From Owenia fusiformis (lineage: Eukaryota; Annelida; Polychaeta; Sabellida; Oweniidae), in contig CAIIXF020000004.1 of assembly GCA_903813345.2 (NCBI GenBank), forward strand, positions 26,599,985-26,663,984: 64,000 nt of DNA. The letters are read 5' to 3'. Shown here in pieces: positions 22,491 through 31,596 of this stretch. The notes under the pieces were generated by a model, which did no database searches, was not told where the DNA came from, and was given only the letters and a program-made list of their open reading frames with translations. Position 1 is the first letter of the stretch, and each line of letters opens with the position of its first letter. Position numbers and translations under genes: made by a program.

Positions 22491-23572
22491 CACTGTTCCA
22501 CAACTAGTTACTACGGAACGTCAATGTAACAAAATGGATAGACTTCCTGGATACGTTTTTTGTATCTTGGATACGTTTTTTCTCGATTTAACTTACGTAT
22601 AATTTGTAATGACCCGAGGGCGCCCCAGGGGAATAACTAATTAACCAACGACTATAATGAGTATAGTGTAACAAGCCAGATAAAGAAATTGAAAGAAAGT
22701 GTGCTAAATTCAATGCCCCGTGTGGGAATCGAACCTAGGACCCTTGGATCCAAAGACTGATGCTCTACTTACTGAGCTATAAAGGCTTATGCCACTACAA
22801 TTTGGTATCAAGGGTCGTTACACCATCTCCCCCTTTGAAAGGACCACGCCCTAGTGGTCAGCCCCGCTTCCCTAGCAGTGACTATCACACACACACGGGC
22901 GCAAAGGATACAACCAATGCTCTGATCCCACATCTGACACCAATGTAATGACCCGAGGGCGCCCCAGGGGAATAACTAATTAACTAACGACTATAATGAG
23001 TATAGTGTAACAAGCCAGATAAAGTAATTGAAAGAAAGTGTGCTAAATTCAATGCCCCGTGTGAGAATCGAACCTAGGACCCTTGGACCCTTGGATCCAA
23101 AGACTGATGCTCTACTTACTGAGCTATAAAGGCTTAAGCCACTACAGCTGGGCTGTAGTAGCAACTTGCTATCAAGGGTCGTTACAAATTCATGTCAGGT
23201 TGCGGATTATCATTTGGCACAAAGTTAAACAATATAGTCGAGCTCTTAGAAATGTTCTCGATTTTGAATTTGATTTTTAAATAAAGCTGTACTGACTTCA
23301 TGCATTAGACCATCGCTTTTGTTACATTGACGTAAGTCGTCAAAGTAACATTGGTGACCTTCGTCATATCAATGTTACAAAAGCAAGGGGTTAAATATAT
23401 AAATTGAAACTTCATTGACTAAACAAATTCCCAATGGAAGAAACTTATTAAAATACTATATTTTTTAGCTTTGTGCCAAATTATAATCGAGAAAACAAAA
23501 AACTCTTAACCAGGAAGTTCATCCATTTTGTTACATTGACGCTCCGTCAAAGTAACTAGTTGTGGAACAGTG
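22491..23572. mobile_element. 1.08-kb non-autonomous DNA transposon with 5-bp target duplication
   Basis: The ends are inverted: CACTGTTCCACAACTAGTTA at 22491 and its complement finishing at 23572. The homology continues inward through 'cgtcaatgtaacaaaatgga' and 'acttcctgg'. GCATT flanks both sides (22486-22490 and 23573-23577). The interior has no transposase and carries two copies of a tRNA-like repeat at 22612-23188 as a nested insertion. The superfamily is not determined. Confidence 0.8.
22612..23188 (-). repeat. two tandem copies of a tRNA-derived SINE-like unit
   Basis: Copies at 22612-22838 and 22945-23188 share 'taatgacccgagggcgcccc', 'aagccagataaag' and 'ggtcgttaca'. Read on the minus strand each contains a tRNA-like head: 'tatagctcagtaagtagagc' (A box) and 'ggttcgattccca' (B box), ending GGGGCA. 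The second copy has an extra 'gacccttg'. The anticodon stem does not pair well, so I call a tRNA-derived repeat and not a tRNA gene. A related tRNA-like piece is at 49165-49372. Confidence 0.75.
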
Positions 23573-23617
23573 GCATTGGTAGAATTGTCTGGGAAATTGG
23601 ATCAGAACATAATACCC

Positions 23618-23795
23618 TGCGTGCAGAGTCTAGTTAAATATATAAGCACAAATGCCAAAAGGGAAGGGTGACTAAAAACTTTAAGGAAACCCAACAAGAA
23701 AAGCAAGTAATTGTGTAAATCTGTAAAACTACAGACGAAGCTCTCTTTTAAGAAGTGAAGTCAAACGAATGCAAAGGGTAGAACATAACGAAATG
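23618..23795 (-). repeat. short dispersed repeat ('gcattcgtttgacttcactt')
   Basis: On the minus strand it reads 'ccctttgcattcgtttgact', 'tcacttctta', 'ctgtag', then 'taactagactctgc' and 'gcag'. Further copies are at 30268-30350 and 54195-54262 on the plus strand, with an end fragment at 4137-4152. All end in a CTCTGCRCGCAG palindrome. Origin unknown. Confidence 0.55.
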
Positions 23796-24090
23796 CTGAT
23801 CGTAATCATGGGGTAAACCCAATTTCAGATCATTCCTGGTGATATCATTTATCTACACTCATTACACTCGGCGATAAAATGAAATCACTCAAAATGGTGT
23901 GATATGTATTAAGCTATGATTTAATTGTTCAGTCAAAAGCTGATGACTGTGAACATGTATCGATGGCATGACAGAGAAGGAAGTTTCCAGACATGTTTCA
24001 CTATCATAATCACTATTTTCATTATATACTATCACGTTTTGAGAGATCCACAGTATCAAACACAAAGCCTAAAAGAGCTAGTAAAACAAT

Positions 24091-24381
24091 ATGGACTTAT
24101 TGATGGTTATAATTTGTATATTGTTTATGACAATCCAAGAAGTTCACTTGGAATGCGGGGAACTAGTACTACAAGATGAAATAAAAATAAGTTGCAGGTA
24201 TCCGGAAGACAAACAAACAATAGGGTTAGACCTGAGTAATAATATTCTGCAGGACATTCCTCGCCAGTTCTGTGATTCTGGAGATTTGATATGGCTTGAT
24301 GTATCAAATAATAACTTGACGGAAATCCAAAGTGACATTTTCAATAACTGTTCCAATTTGCAACATATAATTTTGAAGAAT
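24091..24381 (+). pseudogene. Toll-like receptor, segment 1 (signal peptide and first LRRs)
   Basis: The ATG at 24091 opens a hydrophobic signal sequence (MDLLMVIICILFM), a short Cys-containing cap (LECGEL, KISC), then leucine-rich repeats (GLDLSNNILQDIP, WLDVSNNNLTEI, NLQHIILKN). The reading frame is broken after codon 97 by the LINE at 24382-27299. The frame and LRR phase resume exactly at 27300 (N-N-K-F pattern). In the family this ectodomain binds microbial ligands or cytokine-like partners outside the cell. Without the insertions the receptor would be about 687 residues. Confidence 0.85.
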
Positions 24382-24716
24382 TTATTTAGACTTTTTATTT
24401 ATTTATTTATTTAGAAAAAATGTATATACAATAATAATACATGACTAATACTGACACCAAATGGCATATAAAAGTATAATGTCAAGTACCAAAAAAAAGT
24501 ATCACTAGCAAATATAAAAAATATATATATATAGTCTAACTAGTTTACAAGGGTATATAGGTATATGAGTTTCATATATACAAGTATTTACATGATATAA
24601 CATAGTACAATGCATACACTAAGCATGTATGTACGTTGTGTTTAAATGATGTGCCATGACTATTGTAATATACAATGCGTGGATAGTAAATAAAGATGTT
24701 TAATAAGACAGATTTT

Positions 24717-27140
24717 TTATAAGTAGCTTGACAAGAGGTCAGATTTGTAGGCCTTTTTAAAGGAGGTTATAGATTTTGACATTTTTGTGGAATTTTTAAG
24801 AGAATTCCATAGTGAAGGCCCATTCCGTTTTATGGAAAATTTGTTCGCATGTTCAATATGGAAGTTGTCACATTGGCGGGTATTATAACTATGTGTATCA
24901 CAGTTTATTTGGAAATTTGTATCGAGTAGAGAATTTAGTATTTGGTCACCATCTTTTACTTGGTACATGAAAATTGCTGTATTCAGCTTATTTATATCAT
25001 ATATATTCAGAAGATTAAGTTCTTTGAATAATGGAGCTGTATGATCAAGGTATTTTTTTCCTAAAACAATGCGAACAAATCGTTTTTGAATCATGTGAAT
25101 TTTATTAAGATAAGATTTGTAGTTGTTACCCCAAATAATATTGCAGTAATTAAGTTGAGAGTGAATAAGAGAGTAGTATATACTGAGCAAAGCACTTTTT
25201 GTTAAAAGATTATGGACTCCATACAAGACCCCAATGCACTGAGAAATCTTTTTTTCTAAGTTTTTGATATGCTCTTTGAAAGTTAAATTGGCATCAATAG
25301 CTATTCCTAAGAAAGATATAGTGATGTCTTGCTTGAGTTTGGTGTCATTTATTTTGAGAAAATGATTGTTAGAAGTTTTACCTGGTCCAAAGAGAATCCA
25401 TTTAGTTTTGTCAATGTTTAAAGAAAGTTTATTGGCATTGATCCAGTCACTGAGCTTTGAAAGTTCTTCATTTGCGGTGTCAAATAGAGTGGGTAAATCT
25501 TTGTGAGAGGCCAAGAGATTGGTATCATCAGCAAATAGTATGAATTCAAAGAAATCAGAGGATTTGTAGATGTCATTTATGTAAAGAAGAAATAAAATAG
25601 GACCAAGCACTGAACCTTGAGGGACACCATGAGATAATGAGGTTTGTTTCGATTTACAGCCATTAGAAATAACAGTCTGAAGACGTTGAGTTAAGTAACT
25701 TTGAAACCAAGAAAGGGTAACACCGCGCATTCCGTAGTGTGAGAGTTTATCTAATAATATATTATGATCAATAGTGTCAAATGCTTTTGAGAAGTCTAAT
25801 GATATCCCTAGTGAAGGAATTTTGCTTTCATTTGCACATCTTATCTTTTCAATAAAAGTTAGAAGTGGCATGTATGTAGACTTTTTCTTCTGGAAACCAA
25901 ATTGGTTTTTATAAAGTATTTCAAATTTGTTTAGAAAGCTTACAAGGCGAGAGTGTACGCATCTCTCGAGTAATTTTGAAAATACGGATAACACTGAAAT
26001 GGGCCTGTAATTTGAAAAGAGCTGAGTATCTCCCTTTTTGAAAATTGGTGTGACTTTTCCTACTTTTAATTGATTGGGAAATGTTCCAGTTGATAGTGAG
26101 AGATTGAAGATATATAGTAGTGGCCTGACGAGATAAGCACCAACAGATTTTATTATATCAGCCTTGAACCCATCAAGGCCTGGCGCGGCTGTATTTTTTA
26201 AGGCTGTCATTTCTGTTGATAGCTCGCTTTCTGTTATCGGGCTGAAAAATAAGGATGAAGAGACTTGTTTAATCTTCTTGAGATGCTCTTTAAAGGATGA
26301 ATTAGATGTGGGGATTTTATCTGCCAATGATTTACCAATATTGGCAAAATAATTATTGAAACCATTGGATATTTTTGAACTATCATTACTGAGGACCCCG
26401 TTAATAAGCATAGGGACAGTTGATGTTTTGTTGAACTTTGAGCGCCCCAACACTTGATTTATTAGTTGCCATGTTTTTTTCATGTTTCCACTCACCATTG
26501 CAAATTTGTTTTCAAAGTGCATTTGTTTGGCATATCTAATAATATGCTTGAGCTTATGACTGAATGATTTGTAGATTTTCTTATTATGTTCATTGGGGTA
26601 TTGGATGAATTTTTTGTATAAATTATTCTTACGTTTCGCTGATGTCAGTATTGCAGTTGAAAGCCATGGGCGTGAGGGGTCAAAGTAATATGAAGATTTG
26701 AATGTTTTTATAGGAAAACATTGATTGAATATGATTGAAAGTTCTTTATCAAAATTGGAATAAGCTTCATTTACATCGTTAGTATTTTCAATATTATGCC
26801 ATATCATAGTTTTGACTTGTTCTTTGAAGCTTGATTTATTGGTGTTATTAAATTGCCTGAATGAAACTGTGGACGTTTTAATTTTTTGGGCTTGCATTTC
26901 AGTAAGGGCGTATATTGGAAAGTGATCAGATATGTCTTCAAGAATAATACCTGCTCTAGAAATACTTGGAGCATTTGTAAATATATTGTCAATTAGAGTC
27001 GCAGTGTTTCTGGTTATTCTGGTTGGTCTATAGATAAGTGGTATAAGGTTATGTGAGTAAAATAGATTTAAAAAATCCTGAGTAGCATGGTTGCTTTCTG
27101 CTTTTAAAAGGTCACAATTAAAATCACCAAGAATATACAC
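24717..27140 (-). CDS. LINE ORF2 part: endonuclease C-terminus and reverse transcriptase
   Basis: The frame of about 807 codons starts inside the endonuclease (YILGDFNCD near residue 2, TLIDNIFT, SDHFP at residues 71-75). It continues through the reverse transcriptase: PGLDGF at 320, NYRPIS at 377, LDFSKAFDTIDH at 448-459, GVPQGSVLGP at 505-514 and the catalytic FADD at 536-539. It ends with the typical C-terminal YNTRQ..LWN motif. The catalytic residues are intact, but the reading frame has no natural start and a frameshift separates it from the upstream endonuclease piece, so the copy is not autonomous. Confidence 0.88.
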   Translation of the reverse strand: MYILGDFNCDLLKAESNHATQDFLNLFYSHNLIPLIYRPTRITRNTATLIDNIFTNAPSISRAGIILEDISDHFPIYALTEMQAQKIKTSTVSFRQFNNTNKSSFKEQVKTMIWHNIENTNDVNEAYSNFDKELSIIFNQCFPIKTFKSSYYFDPSRPWLSTAILTSAKRKNNLYKKFIQYPNEHNKKIYKSFSHKLKHIIRYAKQMHFENKFAMVSGNMKKTWQLINQVLGRSKFNKTSTVPMLINGVLSNDSSKISNGFNNYFANIGKSLADKIPTSNSSFKEHLKKIKQVSSSLFFSPITESELSTEMTALKNTAAPGLDGFKADIIKSVGAYLVRPLLYIFNLSLSTGTFPNQLKVGKVTPIFKKGDTQLFSNYRPISVLSVFSKLLERCVHSRLVSFLNKFEILYKNQFGFQKKKSTYMPLLTFIEKIRCANESKIPSLGISLDFSKAFDTIDHNILLDKLSHYGMRGVTLSWFQSYLTQRLQTVISNGCKSKQTSLSHGVPQGSVLGPILFLLYINDIYKSSDFFEFILFADDTNLLASHKDLPTLFDTANEELSKLSDWINANKLSLNIDKTKWILFGPGKTSNNHFLKINDTKLKQDITISFLGIAIDANLTFKEHIKNLEKKISQCIGVLYGVHNLLTKSALLSIYYSLIHSQLNYCNIIWGNNYKSYLNKIHMIQKRFVRIVLGKKYLDHTAPLFKELNLLNIYDINKLNTAIFMYQVKDGDQILNSLLDTNFQINCDTHSYNTRQCDNFHIEHANKFSIKRNGPSLWNSLKNSTKMSKSITSFKKAYKSDLLSSYL

Positions 27141-27299
27141 TGTTTTTTTTCCTTGGAGATAGTATCAAGAAGTGCTTGAAGATCAGTATTGAATTCCTCT
27201 TGATTAGTGTTAGGAGGTTTATATATAATTGAGATTAGGATGTTTTTATTTTTTGAGTTGGTAAGCTGGATGGTCAGGGATTCACATGAGTCGTGGAAT
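27104..27299 (-). pseudogene. LINE endonuclease fragment, frameshifted
   Basis: It encodes CESLTIQL, NILISIIYKPP and EEFNTDLQALLD, the middle of an APE-type endonuclease. The frame leaves the following YILGDFNCD frame at an A8 tract (27140-27150 region on the minus strand). The change is consistent with slippage in the homopolymer. Beyond 27299 the sequence belongs to the TLR gene. Confidence 0.75.
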
Positions 27300-28647
27300 A
27301 ACAAATTTGAGGTCGTTCCAACTGGATTGTTTAGTAGACTGTCGCACATAGTGTCAATCGACCTGAGTCAGAATAGAATAATCGAAATACAAAGGAACGC
27401 ATTTTTAGATAACTATGAACTCATGTACCTGAATGTAAGCTTTAATGACCTTCAATCAGTGGACACGTATATATTTGAGCTGATAGGGAAGGCGCAAGGG
27501 GAAACACATAAAGTATTTGATTTCTCGCATAACAATCTCGAATCGTTTCATAATTACAACGGCAAAGTTCGTCAGGATTTCCGAAACAAAAAATATTTGG
27601 CTTTTATGGATTTAAAATATAATCAATTTAAGTACATAAATCTTGATCTTTTTAGACCATTTTCTCTAACCACATTAGATGGTTGGCTCCAGTTCATTAT
27701 TACCACCCTTGCCGTCCAGGCACAGCTATTCGCTGACTTCTCAAAAAACCCAATCACGTGTGACTGTAATATGTTTGACGTCCAAAGAATGCTTAAACTT
27801 ATAAAACGGCATACATCTTTGCCGAAATGGTTATCTCCTACTAGTTTGGGGAACTCTAGTCAGCTAGCAAGGTTCATATTTTGGGAAGAGCATTCCTTGG
27901 TATGCATGTACCCTCCTGAGCTACACGGCAGTAAGTTATCCCTCGTAAATGCTGGTGACCTCGTGTGTGACGTCACGGATGGATGTCCTGTATATTGCAG
28001 ATGTATTCGGAGTCCCAGTTTGAAACGCCTCATAATTGAATGTAGCAATAAACATTTGACAGGTCTACCCCCAACCCTTCCTCGTGTTCAATCTGACAAT
28101 GAAAAGATAAACATCTATGTACGTGATAATTACATTGAAGATCTGCAGTACAGATCATACTTCAATGATGTGGCCATATTGGATGTATCACACAATCAAA
28201 TAAAAAGTATCGATAGTGCAGCTATAGAAAATCTGACCAACTTAGAACAACTTATTTTGTACAACAATAACTTGGAATATCTGCCAAAAAGATTGCCCTT
28301 AGTGAAGAATCTAAAAAACATTTCTCTTCACGGAAATCCATTAGTGTGCAGTTGTAATACGGTTTGGATCAAAGCATGGCTTCGAAGTCTAACCGACCGT
28401 TATGTGTTACATAAAAGTAGAAAAATAACATGCGTTGGTGAAACAGAACCTATCATAGAACGGGAAGTCCACGTAGACTTGTGTAATGTGAATTTTGGAG
28501 TTGTTGTAGTTATTCCGGTTTGTAGTATGATTCTTTTTATTTTCATTCCGATGACTTTATTCTGTTTTAAGGATGTCTTAATACTGCTTATTAGAAAACA
28601 GACGGAATACCCAGAACACCCTGAAGACAAACAATACGATGCATTTG
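27300..28647 (+). pseudogene. Toll-like receptor, segment 2 (LRRs, cysteine clusters, membrane span)
   Basis: It continues segment 1 in frame. Domain order: LRRs (VPTGLFSRLSHIVSIDLSQN and more), an LRRCT cluster (PITCDCNMFDV..CMYP..VCDVT) at 27745-27970, an LRRNT cluster (GCPVYCRC..IIECSNKHLTGLP) at 27985-28075, further LRRs, a second LRRCT (PLVCSCNTVWIKAWL..ITCVG..DLC) at 28335-28480, one hydrophobic membrane span at about 28495-28570, and the start of the TIR domain (QYDAF). The internal LRRCT-LRRNT pair is the mccTLR layout. The frame ends in the MITE at 28648. Confidence 0.88.
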
Positions 28648-28894
28648 CATCCTCCTAGGCAGGTGTCCAGAATCCGTACCTCCTTCTTCCCCCTGCTATA
28701 ATCAATTTGGACGCGCCCGATTTAACTGAGTCACGTGATCTAATTATGCGCAATGACTTATACATGATTTCTGTCGCAGTGTTGCGACAGCCAATCAGAT
28801 TGCGAGTTCTTAATCGGGGAAATGGTTACTGCTTATCACAGGGGTAAAAAGAAAGAATATGTTCTGGATTTTGAAACCCTGTGATCGGAGGATG
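28648..28894. mobile_element. 247-bp MITE in the TIR domain, 9-bp target duplication
   Basis: ATGCATTTG occurs immediately before (28639-28647) and after (28895-28903) the element. Its ends are CATCCTCC and GGAGGATG, short inverted repeats. The interior has a small TGTCGCA/TGCGACA hairpin and no ORF. A 9-bp duplication fits Mutator-like elements, though the short ends do not prove it. Its first codons add SS-stop to the receptor frame. Confidence 0.9.
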
Positions 28895-28902
28895 ATGCAT
28901 TT

Positions 28903-29328
28903 GTGGGGTATGTCATTGACGACGTCCACTGGATAAAAGATGTTTTAATTCCCATTCTTGAGCCAAAATACAAACTCTGTATTCACAACCGAGATTTCGT
29001 AGTGGGCAGACCAATTGCTGATAACATTGCGGACGCCATTGAGAAAAGCCAGCGCACGATTATGGTGCTATCTCCCAGGTTCTTGGATAGTGGTTGGTGT
29101 AAAGAGGAGTTCCTGATCGCTCATAGACAATACATGTTACACCCCAGCCAGGTTCTCATACCAATCTTGCTAGACGATTTTCAACAGACTCTGCCAACAA
29201 TTCCTAACTATGTAAAATGTTACTTACAGACACATACCTACCTAGAATCTGATGATATACTCTTTAGGAGAAAACTTCAAACACAGATGCCTCGGACAGC
29301 CCTAAAAGAGATCATAAAAAACATGTGA
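28903..29328 (+). pseudogene. Toll-like receptor, segment 3 (TIR domain)
   Basis: The frame of 28647 resumes here: the codon split by the MITE becomes GTG, giving Y-D-A-F-V-G-Y at the junction, a canonical TIR box 1. There follow box 2 as NRDFVVGRPI, the IEKSQRTIMVLSPRFLDSGWCKEEF core and VLIPILLDD, ending with a stop at 29326-29328. Family TIR domains recruit MyD88-type adaptors in the cytoplasm. The box 3 FW pair is not obvious (LFRRKL). Interrupted as assembled; a haplotype without the MITE could be functional. Confidence 0.88.
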
Positions 29329-29969
29329 TTCATATGTAAAGGAAAAATCTGCCAAAAATCCCAAAATTTGGACTTCTAATGTACCAGTCACATTTTATCT
29401 ATGGCGGCCGTAGCTAAAATAAAATTGTATGTAAATATGCAGCATAATATAGGGATGAGCAGTTCGATGTATATTTTTCTATATCGACTTTGTGAGGCTA
29501 CATACACCGTTGAGCAAATATGACCGAGTCTTAACTTTCGGCATATGCATTTCTTTTTGCTCCGATTACTAGTCTCAATATCCCTTGTTTCATATAGGAA
29601 ATGTGTATTTCTCCCCGAGATAAACCGCATATCCAATATATATCTCATATATCTATAGTCAGAGGTTATCTACTGGGAGGGATTGGATATGGATTTTAGT
29701 TGAAATTTGAATTATAATATTGACCGAGATATAGTTTATTTAGTTTTAGTTTATTTATAGTGGTCAGTCTTACAATTCAATAATAAATTATTATTGAACT
29801 AAATTATGTGTTTTATTTATTTATTATTAACTAAAGTATTGAGCTCTTATATTTTAGTGATATATAAAACCCGTGTTCAATTTTCGACCAGGAAGTAAGC
29901 CTTATGTATCATGAAATTGAATCACTGAGTGATGATTTAAATATCACATGATGATCTGCGTAAAAATAG
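29329..29969. other. TLR 3' region, no further gene
   Basis: It contains a short AT-rich piece at 29735-29830 ('gtttatttatagtggt') that also occurs at 38022-38050 and looks like a LINE 3' end. Nothing else is recognised. Confidence 0.45.
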
Positions 29970-30151
29970 CAGGCCCGTAGCCAGGATTTGCCAAGGGGGT
30001 TCACTTTTTGAAAAATACCAGGGGGAGTTCACTTGTGACAATTTTGGTCCAAAATGGCTAAAATCACTTAAAAAGTGCTGAGAATTGTGAAAAACTGCAT
30101 GATTTTTTGGCCAGGGAGTGGGTTGCTCGAATCCCCCTGGCTACGGGCCTG
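29970..30151. mobile_element. 182-bp MITE with CAGGCCCGTAGCC ends
   Basis: The termini are CAGGCCCGTAGCCAGG and its complement CCTGGCTACGGGCCTG. AATAG flanks both sides (29965-29969 and 30152-30156), giving a 5-bp duplication. It has no ORF. 'Cccgtagccagg' ends are familiar from short repeats in many animal genomes, but I cannot assign the superfamily from sequence alone. Confidence 0.85.
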
Positions 30152-30156
30152 AATAG

Positions 30157-31499
30157 TAAAATGCAGTGTATATGTATATTTCCATGAAATCTTTATGGAT
30201 TTAATGATTAATTAACATCGATGTGGATATTTTATAGTGTTTGCCAAAGTTTTTGTTATAACCATATGCATTTGCATTCGTTCGATTTCACTTATAAGAG
30301 AACTTCGTCTGTAGTTTATAACTGGACTCTGCGCTCAGGGCGGGGCTCAGGGTAAGTTTTTGTTTGCAAAAAAGTAAACATTTGCAAAGACAAAGCAAAA
30401 GGGTATTTTCAATATACTGTATAGGATATCCTATGATTTATTAGTCACGAGTGGCACGATGTTATAATTATCTAGAAACGGATTGGATATTTGCACGAGC
30501 GAGCGTAGAGCTTTTCTGCTACTGTGAAAAGAATTTAAACATTGAATTTTGACATATTGCACGATGCTCTTATATATGTGATAGCCTTGGCTTAAAAATC
30601 GAGCTCAGACTAATCTCCAAACAAGAAGCACAGTAGACCTACTGGAACATTTTGGATCAGTGTTACGGCATAAATAATTACTCAATTCAAACATTGACAT
30701 TTTAAGAATCCATGCATACGTTAGGTTCAACTTGACTCTATATAATAGTTAAATCGTCTTCGATCATCTTTCAAACCCCTTCTTACAAGTTTTTAAAATG
30801 TTTTAAAGGGTTCTTATGAAATGTGTTCGTAACGTCAACTCGACCCTATCGTCCTTTCACTTTAGCCAAGGTTTAACAGAATACAGATTTTATATCAAAT
30901 CAAATATCAAATCTTGAAATGTCTATCGATGACACATTTTGAAAATGTAAAAACATAATGAACATTGTTCAAATTACAATTCAAATATTTTTTGACGTTG
31001 GGTACTTCTAAATATTAATTTCCTGACACGTGTGTTTACCTACGTTCGCAATTAGGCAGCTCGAAGTACCTAGTGAACTCCTCATGATTGGGATCCAGGG
31101 TTTTTGTGTTTTTTGTTGAGCTACAGGGCCCCTAAAACCGAAAAGTGGGCCCAAATTTTGAAATTTAGAGGGTAATTTTCTTCCAAATTTGGCCTGAAAT
31201 TAAAAAATAAGGCCTTACGAGGCCCAGTATAATGGCCAAAAAGGCCCACTTTTGGGGCCTTATGGCCTTTTTTCCTCAAGTGGGTTATTATCTACATCAT
31301 GGCATATCAAGGCCTTCAATCTGTTTTCTTTCAAGTTACACTGCTTTTGTTTTGTATGACATAAGGTGTACGATTTTGTTTACACAAAATTGATTTACTT
31401 TTTGAGTTTTCTATTTTTGGAAACGTTCTCAGCGCTGGCATTGACAGATCATCTGATTTTCAAGTTGAAAACCTCTCTTCAATCATTTTTGCCATCATA
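30157..31499. other. non-coding spacer, no gene recognised
   Basis: It includes a dispersed 'gcattcgtt' repeat copy (30268-30350) and a GGGCCC/AAGGCCC self-complementary block (31118-31275). No coding exon is visible. Confidence 0.45.
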
Positions 31500-31596
31500 A
31501 GATTACTTAAAGTAAAATGAGACAATCGACAATTCAGAGTTCAGGTTTCAATCGTCCGGTCGAGATCTCCGAGTTACAATTCGCAGATGTTTTAAC
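31500..31596 (+). promoter_or_regulatory. conserved 5' flank of lectin copy 1
   Basis: Matches 45585-45669 upstream of lectin copy 2: 'acaatcgacaattcagag' against 'acaattgacgattcagag', 'caatcgtcc', 'cgcaga'. The similarity runs directly into both ATGs, so it is the duplicated 5' UTR and perhaps part of the promoter. No TATA box is assigned. Confidence 0.55.

Larger units (their letters stand above)
24382..27299 (-). mobile_element. 5'-truncated CR1/jockey-group LINE inside the TLR gene
   Basis: It is inserted antisense to the receptor. The 3' end is the (TTTA)n tract at 24382-24415, which on the element strand is a TAAA-type tail. The 5' end falls inside the endonuclease region at 27299. GAAT precedes both junctions (24378-24381 and 27296-27299), a possible short target duplication. 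About 2.9 kb remains, covering the end of the endonuclease, the complete reverse transcriptase and the 3' UTR. Truncation at the 5' end is usual for target-primed reverse transcription. Confidence 0.88.

Noticed and set aside
22700-22790. Possible tRNA gene on the minus strand
   Set aside because: A and B boxes are present, but the anticodon stem does not pair properly and the unit is part of a tandem, dispersed repeat; a tRNA-derived SINE explains it better.
28648-28894. Whether the interruption of the TIR domain is an intron
   Set aside because: The borders are not GT-AG, and a 9-bp direct repeat with inverted ends points to a transposon.
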